Of a DNA stretch of 64,000 nt, positions 43,458 to 52,347 are shown one piece after another. The stretch spans positions 20,919 through 84,918 of the forward strand of contig DASXOJ010000201.1 of NCBI GenBank assembly GCA_036494465.1. The letters run 5' to 3'. The stretch comes from CAJCJE01 sp036494465. GTDB taxonomy: Bacteria > Actinomycetota > Actinomycetes > Mycobacteriales > Pseudonocardiaceae. Position 1 is the first letter of the stretch. Each line of letters begins with the position of its first letter. Under the pieces are notes generated by a model. The model was not told the origin of the DNA. It did not search any database and worked only from the letters and a program-made list of their open reading frames with translations. A program made the translations under genes and the position numbers.

Positions 43458-44549
43458 TCACACGACGCGGTGCAGCCAGCCCCTGGTGTCCTCGGCGCGG
43501 CCGTACTGGAGGTCGAGGATGTGCTCGCGGATGGCGAGCGTGACCTTGCCCGGCTTGCCGTCGCCGACGGTGATCTCCAGGTCGTCGCCGATGAACCGGA
43601 CGATCGGGGTGAGCACGGCGGCGGTGCCTGCCGCGAACACCTCGGTCACCGTGCCGTCGCCGCAGCCGTCGCGCAGCTCCTGGATGGTGATCGACCGCTC
43701 GACCGGGGTCAGGCCGTGTTCCTCGGCGAGCGCCAGCACACTGTCCCGGGTGACGCCTTCGAGGATGGTGCCGAGTGCGGGCGTGACCAGCTGCCCGTCC
43801 GAGGTGACCAGGCAGACGTTCATGGTGCCGGACTCCTCCAGCTTGTCCCTGTCCTGGCTGTCCAGGTAGAGGACCTGGTCGGCGCCGTGTTCCTGGGCTT
43901 CGATCTGGGCAGCAAGGCTGCCCGCGTAGTTGCCGCCGCACTTGGCGTCGCCGGTGCCGCCCTCGGCGGAGCGGGTGTAGTTCCGGCTGACCCACAGGGT
44001 CACGCCGGTGACACCGGAGGTGAAGTACGGACCGGCCGGGCTGGCGATCGCGCCGTACTGCACGACGCTGCCGGGCCGGACGCCGAGGAACGCCTCGGAC
44101 GCGAACATGAACGGACGCAGGTAGAGGCTCTTCTCGACGCCCTCGCCGTAGCCGGGCACCCACGGCTCGTCGGCGCGGATCAGCTGCTCGACGCTGGCGA
44201 TGAAGGCGTCCTCGTCCAGTTCCGGCAGAGCCAGGCGACGCGCGGAGCGCTGGAAGCGGCGGGCGTTGTCGCGCGGGCGGAACAGCCACACGCTGCCGTC
44301 CTCGTGCCGGTACGCCTTGAGCCCTTCGAAGATCTCCTGCGCGTAGTGCAACACGGCGGCGGCCGGATGCAGGGAGAACGGGCGCAGCGGCTCGACCTGC
44401 TGGTCGTGCCACCCGTCGGCCTTGCTCCATACCGCGGTGGCCATGTGGTCGGTGAAGTAACGACCGAATCCCGGATCGGCGAGAATGGCGGCGCGCTCGT
44501 CATCGGCGACGGGCCGGGGGTTCCGATGCAACGGGAAGTCAGTCGTCAT
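43458..44549 (-). CDS. ilvE: Branched-chain amino acid aminotransferase
   Basis: A 363-residue fold-type IV PLP enzyme of standard length. The PLP Lys is in GDAKCGGNYAGS. FEGLKAYRHEDGSVWLFRPRDNARRF and LRPFMFASEAFLGV are typical of IlvE, and the late GTAAVLTPI binds phosphate. It interconverts Leu, Ile and Val with their 2-oxo acids, using glutamate. It is monocistronic and next to argS on the same strand with 56 bases between. Confidence 0.95.
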   Translation of the reverse strand: MTTDFPLHRNPRPVADDERAAILADPGFGRYFTDHMATAVWSKADGWHDQQVEPLRPFSLHPAAAVLHYAQEIFEGLKAYRHEDGSVWLFRPRDNARRFQRSARRLALPELDEDAFIASVEQLIRADEPWVPGYGEGVEKSLYLRPFMFASEAFLGVRPGSVVQYGAIASPAGPYFTSGVTGVTLWVSRNYTRSAEGGTGDAKCGGNYAGSLAAQIEAQEHGADQVLYLDSQDRDKLEESGTMNVCLVTSDGQLVTPALGTILEGVTRDSVLALAEEHGLTPVERSITIQELRDGCGDGTVTEVFAAGTAAVLTPIVRFIGDDLEITVGDGKPGKVTLAIREHILDLQYGRAEDTRGWLHRVV

Positions 44550-44605
44550 GGGTGCATGTTAACCCCTGTGAACCTTGATCGGCCCGGCAACGAAGCGCCC
44601 GTTGC

Positions 44606-46351
44606 TCACAGCTGCGCCGGGGCCTCGATACCCAGCAACGACAGACCCAGGACCAGCACGTTCGACGTCAACCGGGCCAGCGCCAGCCGCGACTGCCGCA
44701 GTCGCGGCGTCTCGGCTGCCAGGATCGGGCAGTTCTCGTAGAAGCCGGAGAACGCCGTCGCGGTCTCGTACAGGTAGGTGCACAGTTTGTGCGGCGCATA
44801 CCCGGACACCGCCGAATCGAACATGGCGGGCAACTGGAGCAGCTTGATCACCAGCGCGCGTTCGGCGGGCGCGTCGACGCTGATCGGGGTGTCGTCGGCC
44901 GGTTGACCGCCTGCCCTGCGCAGCACGGACTGGATGCGCGCGTTGGCGTACTGGAGGTAGACGGAGGTGTTGCCCTCCTTGGCCAGCATCTTCTCCCAGG
45001 TGAAGATGTAGTCCTTCTCGCGGTCGTTGGACAGGTCGGCGTACTTCACCGCACCGATGCCCACCGACAGCGCGACCGCACGCTGTTCGGCCGGGTCGAG
45101 ACCGGACCGCTCGGCCACCACCGCCGCGGCGTTGTCGATGGCCTCGCTGAGCAGTTCGACCAGCTTCACCGAACCACCGGCCCTGGTCCGGATGGTCTTG
45201 CCGTCCGCGCCGAGGATCGTGCCGAAGTTGACGTGCACCGCGCGGTGTTGTTCACCGAGCCAACCGGCCAGCCGGGAGGCGGCGAAGACCATGGTGAAGT
45301 GCTGCGCCTGCGGGGTGCCGACCACGTAGAGCAGATCGGTCATGTTCCGCTCGCCCAGCCAGTACCGGACGGTGGCCAGATCGGTGGCCGCGTACCCGTA
45401 CCCGCCGTCCCGCTTGCGGATGATCAACGGCAGCCGGTCGCCCTCGCGATTGGTGAAGCCGGGCGGGAACACGCACACCGCGCCATCGCTGAGCTCGGTC
45501 AGCCCCTTGCCTTCCAGTTCGCTGACCACGTCGGCGAGGTAGGGGTTGTAGAAGCTCTCGCCGTAGAGGTCCTCGTGACGCAGCAGCACGCCGAGCAGAC
45601 CGTAGACCTTCTCGAAGTGCGCGGTGGACTCGTCGACCAACTGCTGCCACAGGGCGAGCGTCCGCTCGTCGCCGCTCTGCAGCGACACCACCCGCAGCCG
45701 GGACCGGTCGGCGAACTCGGGATCGGCGTCGAACTTCTTCCGCGCCGCCTGGTAGAAGCTGTTCAGGTCGGAGATGGAGTGCTCGCTCGCGTCGCCTGCG
45801 CCCCAGCCCTCGTCGATGAGGTGCTCGATCAGCATGCCGAAGGGCGTGCCCCAGTCGCCGAGGTGGTTGTGCGCGGTGACGTCGTGGCCCGCGAAACGCA
45901 GCAGCCGCACGATCGCGTCGCCGATGATCGACGAGCGCAGGTGGCCGATGTGCATCTCCTTGGCCACGTTCGGGCTGCCGTAGTCGATCGCGACGCGCCG
46001 GGGATCGGTGGTGCGCGGGACGCCGATGCGCTCGTCACCGAGCAGTTCGGTGGCGCGGCGGGCCAGCCAGTCGTTGCTGAGCACCAGATTGATGAAGCCG
46101 GGCCCGGCGAGCTCCGGCGGTTCGACCAGGTCGGCGGAGTCCAGGCGGTCGACGATGGCCTGCGCGACTTCCCTCGGCGGCTTGCCCAGCGTCTTGGCCA
46201 GGCTCATCGCCACGTTGCACTGGTAGTCGACGCCTGCGCGGGTGGAGGGTCGGACCAGGGCGTCGGCGGGTGAGATGGTCACGCCCAGCGCCGCGTGCAG
46301 CGCGGTGGCGACCCGCTGGCCGATTTCGAGCCCGACATCTCCCTGTACCAC
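44606..46351 (-). CDS. argS: Arginyl-tRNA synthetase
   Basis: About 581 residues. It has the class I HIGH motif in NVAKEMHIGHLRSS. The KMSKS site has the shortened form usual for ArgS (LGADGKTIRTRAG). An Add-1 tRNA-recognition N-terminus and an anticodon-binding DALR-like helical C-terminus (YLYETATAFSGFYENCPIL) complete it. The GTG at 46351 sits 9 bases after GAGAGG. TTG codons at 46360 and 46357 are possible alternatives. Essential housekeeping gene. Confidence 0.95.
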   Translation of the reverse strand: MVQGDVGLEIGQRVATALHAALGVTISPADALVRPSTRAGVDYQCNVAMSLAKTLGKPPREVAQAIVDRLDSADLVEPPELAGPGFINLVLSNDWLARRATELLGDERIGVPRTTDPRRVAIDYGSPNVAKEMHIGHLRSSIIGDAIVRLLRFAGHDVTAHNHLGDWGTPFGMLIEHLIDEGWGAGDASEHSISDLNSFYQAARKKFDADPEFADRSRLRVVSLQSGDERTLALWQQLVDESTAHFEKVYGLLGVLLRHEDLYGESFYNPYLADVVSELEGKGLTELSDGAVCVFPPGFTNREGDRLPLIIRKRDGGYGYAATDLATVRYWLGERNMTDLLYVVGTPQAQHFTMVFAASRLAGWLGEQHRAVHVNFGTILGADGKTIRTRAGGSVKLVELLSEAIDNAAAVVAERSGLDPAEQRAVALSVGIGAVKYADLSNDREKDYIFTWEKMLAKEGNTSVYLQYANARIQSVLRRAGGQPADDTPISVDAPAERALVIKLLQLPAMFDSAVSGYAPHKLCTYLYETATAFSGFYENCPILAAETPRLRQSRLALARLTSNVLVLGLSLLGIEAPAQL

Positions 46352-46409
46352 TGACAACAACCTCTCGACTGGTTCCGCGACTCCGCGTCACCATTGTCCC
46401 AGTAGGCGG

Positions 46410-47972
46410 TCAGCCGTCTTCGCCGAGACCTGCTTCCTCAAGGTCCAGATCGCGTTGGACGCGTCGCCGGGTTGCGTCGCTGATCCGCCCGGATTCGTAG
46501 AGCCTGGCCAGCTCAAGGCTTTGCACGGCGAGCAGGTCGTGGCGCAGCGTGCGGTAGAGCGCGGTCGCGGACGCGGTGTCCTGCTCATCGGTGTCGCTCT
46601 CGCCCAGCCGCTCCAGTCGCGCGCGCAGCCGGTTGCGCAACTGTTCGAGCAGGGCTTCGGAGGTGGTCTCCAGGTCGGCGAGGTGATCGAGGTGGGCGAG
46701 ACCGGCACCGGTGAGTTCACGCCGGGCGAGCACGGTCTCCTGTTTGACGTCGGCCGGGTCGACGGCGACACCCGCGCGTTTCACCAGCGGAGCAAGTGTG
46801 AACCCCTGGACTACAAGGGTGATCACGATGACCGCGGACGCGAGCAGCAGCACGAGGTCGCGGTGTGGCAGCGCTACGCCGTCCTCGGTGGTGAGCGGGA
46901 TGGTCAGCGCGGCGGCCAGCGGCACCACTCCCCTGGCGCCTGCCCAGGACACCACGGCGGGCACCTGCCAGGACGGCCGCGCGCCGCCTCGGCGTTGCCG
47001 GATGGCGGACAGCGGGAACACCCACAGCACCCGGATGACGACCAGGGCGGCGGCGATGGCCAGCGCCTGGAGCGGCCAGAGCGAGTCGGTGCTGGTCAGT
47101 TCGCGGATGAGGGTGGGCAGTTCCAGCCCGATCAGGCCGAACACCACGCTCTCCAGCAGGAACACCACGGTCTCGGTGACCGCGGTCAGCTGCAACCGGA
47201 TCCGTGCGTTGGTGAGCCCGTCGGTCTTGGCGCCGACCACGACGCTGCACAGCACGACCGCGGTGACCCCGGACGCGTGCAGGGCTTCCGCGAGCACGTA
47301 GGCGGCGTACGGCGTGACCAGCGAGATCACCGTCTCCAGCACCGGGTCGACGGTGCGCTTCCTGATCAGGATGACGCCACCGGCGACCACCGCGCCGACG
47401 ATCGCGCCGCCACCCGCGAGCAATACGAACTCGCCGATGGTGCTGCCGACGGACAAGCCGCCGGTGGTGATCGCGAGCGACACCGCGACCCGGAACAGCA
47501 GCAGGCTGGTGGCGTCGTTGAACAGGCTCTCCGCCTGGATCAGCACCTGGAGCCGGGGCGGCAGGGACAGCCGCCTGCCGAGCGCGGTGACGGCGACCGG
47601 GTCGGTGCTGGCGAGCACGGTGCCGAGCACCAGAGCCAGGCCGATGGGCAGGCCGGTGATGGCCACGACGACGGCGGCGACCACTGCGGCGGAGGCGAGC
47701 ACGAGGCCGACGGCGAGCGCGGTCACCGGTTTCCACACCGCGCGCAGATCGCGCCAGGGCAGCTCCGCGCCTGCCGCGTCGAGCAGGGGTGGGAGGACCA
47801 CGAAGCTGACGATGTCCGGCGTGACCTGAATGTGTGGCACGCCCGGCAACAGGCCGACGACCACCCCGGCGACCACCAGCAATGACGGCGCGGGAATCCG
47901 CAGGCGCCTGGCGAACGTGGCCACCACGGTCGCCACGACCACGAGGAACAACACGGTTTCCACGCTGCGCAT
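46410..47972 (-). CDS. Na+/H+ antiporter of the CPA1 (NhaP-like) family
   Basis: About 520 residues with 12 or so membrane helices. The CPA1 landmarks include VLASTDPVAVTALGRRL (ion-binding Asp-rich motif), SLFNDATSLLLFRVAV and WAGARGVVPLAAAL. A cytoplasmic helical tail of about 120 residues (ARRELTGAGLAHLDHLADLETT onward) may regulate it. It exchanges Na+ or K+ for protons across the membrane. Start at ATG 47972 is preferred over 48005 because the membrane part begins right after it. Confidence 0.92.
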   Translation of the reverse strand: MRSVETVLFLVVVATVVATFARRLRIPAPSLLVVAGVVVGLLPGVPHIQVTPDIVSFVVLPPLLDAAGAELPWRDLRAVWKPVTALAVGLVLASAAVVAAVVVAITGLPIGLALVLGTVLASTDPVAVTALGRRLSLPPRLQVLIQAESLFNDATSLLLFRVAVSLAITTGGLSVGSTIGEFVLLAGGGAIVGAVVAGGVILIRKRTVDPVLETVISLVTPYAAYVLAEALHASGVTAVVLCSVVVGAKTDGLTNARIRLQLTAVTETVVFLLESVVFGLIGLELPTLIRELTSTDSLWPLQALAIAAALVVIRVLWVFPLSAIRQRRGGARPSWQVPAVVSWAGARGVVPLAAALTIPLTTEDGVALPHRDLVLLLASAVIVITLVVQGFTLAPLVKRAGVAVDPADVKQETVLARRELTGAGLAHLDHLADLETTSEALLEQLRNRLRARLERLGESDTDEQDTASATALYRTLRHDLLAVQSLELARLYESGRISDATRRRVQRDLDLEEAGLGEDG

Positions 47973-48049
47973 GCCCGGGGCCTTTCCCTGGTGAGTCGTG
48001 ATCACCTTAACGGTGTCGGATAAGTGTCAATCGCTGGTGACACGATTGC

Positions 48050-48102
48050 TTGACGGAGCGCGAGCGCCAGAGTACTTTCCGCTTAAGTAAGGAAAGTTGC
48101 TT
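48050..48102 (+). promoter_or_regulatory. Promoter and dyad upstream of the beta-propeller lipoprotein
   Basis: TTGACG (48050-48055) and TACTTT (48073-48078), 17 bp apart, fit a housekeeping promoter. Just downstream AAGGAAAGTTGCTT (48089-48102) is a dyad with symmetric AAG/CTT ends. The direct repeat GCTTAAGTAA / GCTTAATTAA flanks it. The predicted leader is about 275 bases long (48085-48360) and holds a GC-rich stretch with no gene that I can support. Confidence 0.5.
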
Positions 48103-48360
48103 AATTAACAGCATCATATTCCCCGGAACTGTGAATGGCGAAGACCCCGATCAGGTTTCCGCCACCGGATCCCCCTGCGCACAACGCATCGGGCGCCGGA
48201 ACCCGCGTTCGAGCCGACGGCGACCGCAGCGCTCCCGTCGGCATCGGCGCACCCGGAACGCCGACGGCAGGGCTGCCGCACGCCCCTCCGCACGGCAGCC
48301 CGAGAAGACCCGTGAAACGCGCACCGGCTTCTGACCGGTCAACGTCCGCTGGAGGCATGG

Positions 48361-50106
48361 ATGGGCCGTACTGGTGGGTTTCGCCGCCGGTCCCCGCTGC
48401 TCGTCGCCATCACCGTCTCGTTAGGACTGATCGCGGCCGGCTGCGGCAGCTCCGATCCCGCCCCGGCGAATCCGGCAACCCCGCCGATCACGGTCAAGCC
48501 CGATCCGTTGGCGCACGCGAAATTCGACACTCGTCCGGGTCCGGCCGACGCGGTGCTCACCCAGCGCGGCGACGACACCCGGCTGGGCTGGAACTCCACC
48601 GAAAGCACGCTGACCGTGGCCACCGTTGGCAGCAAGAACTTCGGCAAGCGCGCGGCCTACCCGGTCGACGGCAAGGTCTACGCGCAGCCGTTGTACGTGC
48701 CGAAGTTGCCGGTCGGCGGGCAGCAGCACGACGTGGTCATCGTGGCCACCCAGCACGACACCGTCTACGCCTTCGACGCGCACGGCACCGGCGCGGGCAC
48801 TCCCCCGCTGTGGCAGAGCCAGTTGCTGCAACCGGGCGCGCGCACCTTCCAGGCCGCGAGCGACCGGGTCGGCAGCAACCAGCTGTGCGATTCGATCACG
48901 CCCGAGGTCGGCATCAGCAGCACCCCGGTCATCGACTGGGCCGCGCAGCGCATCTACGTCATGGCACTGGACGTGGAGCACGGCAAGCTCACCTACCGGA
49001 TGCACGCGCTGAGCCTGGCCACCGGCGAGGACGTCCAACCGTCCACTGTGGTCAGCGCAGCGGTGCCGGGCACCGGGATCGACGCGGTCGGCGGCAAAGT
49101 CGCCTTCACCGCCTCCGACGAGCAGCAGCGAATGGGCCTGACCCTGGTCAACGGCGTCGTCTACGCCGGGTTCTCGTCCTGGTGCGGGGTGAGCCCGTAC
49201 CACGGCTGGGTGCTCGGGTACGCGACGAAAAACCTGAGCCGCGCCATCGTGTACAACGCCACGCCCGACTCCTACGAAGGCGGTCTGTGGGAGTCGGAGA
49301 GCGGCATCACCGTGGACAACCACGGGCACCTGTTCATCGTCACCGGCAACGGGCCCTACGACCTGAGCAGCGGCGGCCGGGACGTCAGCGACTCGTTGCT
49401 GGAAATGGTGCCGCACAACGGCACGCTGGCTGTAGTCGACGAGTTCACACCGTTCGACCAGCTGTGTCGCAACCAGCACGACCAGGACCTCGGCTCGGGT
49501 TCACCACTGCTGTTGCCCGGCAACGCCGAGATGGTGCTGTCCTCGAAAACCGGCGCGGTCTACGTGCTGAGCAACGGAAAACTCGGCGGCTACACCCCGA
49601 TCACCGGCGATGCCTGTAAACAGCGCGACCACACCAACGTGGACAAGATCAAACAGGAGTTGACGATCAACTCGGTGCCCGGCGGAATGTGGGGCACCTG
49701 GGGGTACTGGGCGTCGGCCAACGGCACCTACGTCTACGGCAGCGGCTCGGACGGCAAGCCGACGCAGTGGCGGCTCACCGGGAACGGCACCATCGACCCG
49801 ACCCCGGTGGCGACCGCGCCGGAGTCCTTCACCTTCCCCGGATCCATCCCGGTGACCTCCAGCAACGGCGGTGCGACCGGCACCGGGATCGTCTGGACGA
49901 TCGATCAGACCAACGGCGCCGTGCTGCGCGCGTTCGACGCGAGCGACATCGGCGACGAGATCTTCGACAGTGCACGTGACGCGGGCCGGGGCGGGCTCGA
50001 CGACACCAACGGGTTCAACCACTTCGACGTACCCACCATCGCGGACGGTCTGGTTTTCGTCGGCGACCAGAGTCATCTGGAGATCTTCGGCCTGCTGAAT
50101 TCGTAG
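48361..50106 (+). CDS. Secreted lipoprotein with a PQQ-like beta-propeller
   Basis: A 581-residue protein with signal peptide and lipobox IAAGC (Cys28), so anchored on the outer face of the membrane. The mature part has repeated propeller blades (VVIVATQHDTVYAFDAHGTG, LTLVNGVVYAGFSSWCGVSPYHGWVLGY, GGMWGTWGYWASANGTYVYG), like PQQ-dependent enzymes or BamB-like scaffolds. No PQQ-binding Cys-Cys pair or obvious metal ligands are visible, so an enzymatic role is unproven. It precedes two secreted paralogues by 34 bases and probably forms an operon with them. Confidence 0.85.
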   Translation: MGRTGGFRRRSPLLVAITVSLGLIAAGCGSSDPAPANPATPPITVKPDPLAHAKFDTRPGPADAVLTQRGDDTRLGWNSTESTLTVATVGSKNFGKRAAYPVDGKVYAQPLYVPKLPVGGQQHDVVIVATQHDTVYAFDAHGTGAGTPPLWQSQLLQPGARTFQAASDRVGSNQLCDSITPEVGISSTPVIDWAAQRIYVMALDVEHGKLTYRMHALSLATGEDVQPSTVVSAAVPGTGIDAVGGKVAFTASDEQQRMGLTLVNGVVYAGFSSWCGVSPYHGWVLGYATKNLSRAIVYNATPDSYEGGLWESESGITVDNHGHLFIVTGNGPYDLSSGGRDVSDSLLEMVPHNGTLAVVDEFTPFDQLCRNQHDQDLGSGSPLLLPGNAEMVLSSKTGAVYVLSNGKLGGYTPITGDACKQRDHTNVDKIKQELTINSVPGGMWGTWGYWASANGTYVYGSGSDGKPTQWRLTGNGTIDPTPVATAPESFTFPGSIPVTSSNGGATGTGIVWTIDQTNGAVLRAFDASDIGDEIFDSARDAGRGGLDDTNGFNHFDVPTIADGLVFVGDQSHLEIFGLLNS

Positions 50107-50140
50107 GCCGATGAACAACAACGGGAAAGTTGGAGGAGAA

Positions 50141-50674
50141 ATGAGACAGCGCACGGCGTTCAGCCTGCTGGCAGTTCTCGCGTTGGTTGTCGGCACCGGT
50201 CTGAGCCTGCTCGGCGGTAGCGCCGCGAACACGGCGCACGCCGCCCCGGCCGACAACTATCTGGTGACCCTGTACGGGTGGCCGGACAATTCACCACCCG
50301 GTGGCGACATCGCCTATCCGCAGATACACCAGTCGGCGGGCGGCACGGGTACCTACGACGACCCGATCACGTTCGCCACCGACCAGGACGAACTCGCGCC
50401 CGGCACCATCGTCTACTACCCGTACCTGCACCGGTATTTCATCATGGAGGACGACTGCGTCGAGTGCGACCAGGACTGGAACAACGGCAAGTCGCACATC
50501 GACCTGTGGGTCGGCGGTGAGGGCGGCGACTCCAACGCGGTGATCAACTGCGAGGACAACCTCACTCAGGATTCCGCGGAAGTCGACGTGAATCCGCCGT
50601 CGGACGAACAGGTCGACACGACGCCATTGTTCGATTCGAGCACGAACACGTGCTACGACCCAGGCAGTTCCTGA
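50141..50674 (+). CDS. Secreted Cys-containing protein, paralogue 1 (possible double-psi beta-barrel)
   Basis: A 177-residue exported protein with a signal peptide cleaved near AHA-AP. The ATG at 50141 has GGAGGAG upstream. The mature part has four Cys (DDC, EC, INC, NTC), likely two disulfides. The pattern GTYDDPITFATD, GTIVYYPYLHRYFIMEDDC, SHIDLWVGG recalls 3D/RlpA-like double-psi beta-barrel cell-wall proteins. That assignment is inference. Its neighbour at 50749 is a clear paralogue. Confidence 0.8.
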   Translation: MRQRTAFSLLAVLALVVGTGLSLLGGSAANTAHAAPADNYLVTLYGWPDNSPPGGDIAYPQIHQSAGGTGTYDDPITFATDQDELAPGTIVYYPYLHRYFIMEDDCVECDQDWNNGKSHIDLWVGGEGGDSNAVINCEDNLTQDSAEVDVNPPSDEQVDTTPLFDSSTNTCYDPGSS

Positions 50675-50748
50675 TGTCCCGATGTTGATTGGGGTGATGC
50701 GCAACTCCGAGATCGTTTTCGCAATGTTTCTCACTGCGCGGAGGTAAA

Positions 50749-51291
50749 ATGAAGAGACGTGCGATCTTCTACGTATTGGCCGCGATGGCCGTCGTGCTCG
50801 GCACGGCGATCTCGCAGGTCGGCGCCGCAACGTCGGCCACGTCCGCCCCGACCAGCACCTCGAAGAGCTTCTACGTGACGCTCTACGGCTGGCCGGACAA
50901 CTCCCCTCCCGGTGGCGCCATCGCCTACCCCAAGAGTGATGGTTACCCGACCTTGCACAACACGGCAGGCGGCAGCGGAACGTACAGCGACCCGATCACC
51001 TATGCCACCGACAAGTCCGAACTCGCCGTCGGCACCAAGGTCTACTACTCCTACCTGAAGCGCTACTTCATCATGGAGGACGACTGCGTCGAGTGCGACC
51101 AGGACTGGAACAACGGCAAGTCGCACATCGACCTGTGGGTCGGTGGCAAGGGTGGCAGCAGCAGCAAGGTGATCGACTGTGAGGACAAGCTCACCCGCAC
51201 CGGCACGGTCATCGTCAACCCCCCGTCGAACGAAGCGGTGAGCACAACGCCGTTGTTCAACTCCAGCACCAACACGTGCTACAGCCCGTAA
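50749..51291 (+). CDS. Secreted Cys-containing protein, paralogue 2
   Basis: A 180-residue exported protein. The signal peptide ends near VGAATSA, and a Ser/Thr-rich linker precedes the conserved part. It shares VTLYGWPDNSPPGG, YFIMEDDC and HIDLWVGG with paralogue 1, and the four Cys are in the same places. At 51067-51143 the DNA is identical over 77 bases to 50438-50514, although the rest differs at third positions. Function unknown. A strong hairpin follows at 51365-51400. Confidence 0.8.
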   Translation: MKRRAIFYVLAAMAVVLGTAISQVGAATSATSAPTSTSKSFYVTLYGWPDNSPPGGAIAYPKSDGYPTLHNTAGGSGTYSDPITYATDKSELAVGTKVYYSYLKRYFIMEDDCVECDQDWNNGKSHIDLWVGGKGGSSSKVIDCEDKLTRTGTVIVNPPSNEAVSTTPLFNSSTNTCYSP

Positions 51292-51364
51292 CATCTGATC
51301 ATCAAGCGCCCCCGTAACTCGGCAGCCCCGTAACCTGCCGGCTTCTCGGGCGGCGGGCCCGTCA

Positions 51365-51400
51365 CTCGGCCGGTCGCGGACGACCCCGCGATCGGCCGAG
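51365..51400 (+). terminator. Strong hairpin after the secreted-protein genes
   Basis: CTCGGCCGGTCGCGG (51365-51379) pairs with CCGCGATCGGCCGAG (51386-51400), 15 bp with one G-U pair and a 6-base loop. It separates the secreted-protein unit from the fucose operon. Confidence 0.75.
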
Positions 51401-51427
51401 CCGCGTCCGGACAGCGATCCACCCTGG

Positions 51428-51477
51428 ACAGATTCATCCGATGTCTGATAGACAACCCATACATCGGATGAATCTGT
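51428..51477 (+). promoter_or_regulatory. Operator-like inverted repeat before the fucose operon
   Basis: Perfect 17-bp arms ACAGATTCATCCGATGT (51428-51444) and ACATCGGATGAATCTGT (51461-51477) are 16 bases apart. Each arm contains the small dyad CATCCGATG. The core ATTCATCCGATG recurs upstream of the mutarotase gene at 63884-63896. The nearby GntR regulator (62774-63463) is the likely binder. The 3' arm ends just before GGAGG and the GTG start. Confidence 0.65.
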
Positions 51478-51486
51478 GGAGGTTTC

Positions 51487-52347
51487 GTGAGGCTGCTCCG
51501 CATCGGCCCCGCTGGGAGTGAACGACCGGCCGTTCTGGGTGAGAACGACCAGGCGTTCGACATCTCGGCGATCACCGCCGACATCGACGGCGCATTCTTG
51601 GCCGGGGAGGGCCTGGACCAGGTGCGATCGGCACTGGCCGAGGGCACGCTGCCCGCACTGGACGCGACCGGCGCGCGGATCGGCGCACCGGTCGCCAACC
51701 CGGGCAAGATCGTCTGCATCGGGCTGAACTACTTCGATCACGCGCAGGAGACCGGGGCGACCCCGCCGACCGAGCCGATCCTGTTTCTGAAGACGCCGGA
51801 CACCGTGGTCGGCCCGAACGACGAGGTGCTGATCCCGCACCGCAGCGTCAAGACCGACTTCGAGGTCGAACTGGCGGTCGTGATCGGCCGCACCGCGCGT
51901 TATCTGGAGTCCGCTGAGGACGCGCTGGCCTGCGTCGCCGGGTACGCGGTGGTCAACGACGTGTCCGAGCGCGAGTTCCAGATCGAGCGCGGCGGCCAGT
52001 GGGACAAGGGGAAGAACTGCGAGACGTTCAACCCGTTCGGCCCGTGGCTGGTGACCGAGGACCAGGTGCCCGATCCGCAGGCGCTGGATCTGAAACTGTG
52101 GGTCAACGGCGAGATCCGGCAGGACGGCAGCACCAGCCAGATGATCTTCGGGGTGGCCGAGATCGTCCGCTACCTGAGCCAGTTCATGGTGTTGCGCCCC
52201 GGCGACGTGATCAACACTGGCACACCGGCCGGAGTCGCGCTGGGCAAACCCGACCCGAAGCCGTATCTGCGCGAAGGGGACGTGGTCGAGCTGGAGATCA
52301 GCGGGCTCGGGCGGCAGCGCCAGACATTCGGTCAGGCGAAGCCATGA
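51487..52347 (+). CDS. Fumarylacetoacetate hydrolase-family enzyme, probable 2,4-diketo-3-deoxy-L-fuconate hydrolase
   Basis: A 286-residue protein with an N-terminal cap and the FAH core: IGLNYFDHAQETG, PILFLKTPDTVVGPND, the metal ligands in DFEVELAVVIGRTAR, and GDVINTGTPAGVALG. In the non-phosphorylative L-fucose pathway this enzyme splits 2,4-diketo-3-deoxy-L-fuconate into pyruvate and lactate. The neighbours (fuconate dehydratase, SDR, lactonase) support that role. GTG start with GGAGG 6 bases upstream. Overlaps the next gene (ATGA). Confidence 0.88.
   Translation: MRLLRIGPAGSERPAVLGENDQAFDISAITADIDGAFLAGEGLDQVRSALAEGTLPALDATGARIGAPVANPGKIVCIGLNYFDHAQETGATPPTEPILFLKTPDTVVGPNDEVLIPHRSVKTDFEVELAVVIGRTARYLESAEDALACVAGYAVVNDVSEREFQIERGGQWDKGKNCETFNPFGPWLVTEDQVPDPQALDLKLWVNGEIRQDGSTSQMIFGVAEIVRYLSQFMVLRPGDVINTGTPAGVALGKPDPKPYLREGDVVELEISGLGRQRQTFGQAKP

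Noticed and set aside
48135..49619. Open frame in the leader and over the start of the propeller gene
   Set aside because: It runs in another frame through the lipoprotein gene. The propeller frame has lipobox and blades, this one only Arg/Gly/Pro-rich residues. A short leader peptide cannot be excluded but is not supported.
50141..51291. Tandem secreted genes as a toxin/immunity or contact-dependent system
   Set aside because: Both proteins are exported paralogues. There is no cytosolic partner, no membrane immunity-like gene and no toxin motif.
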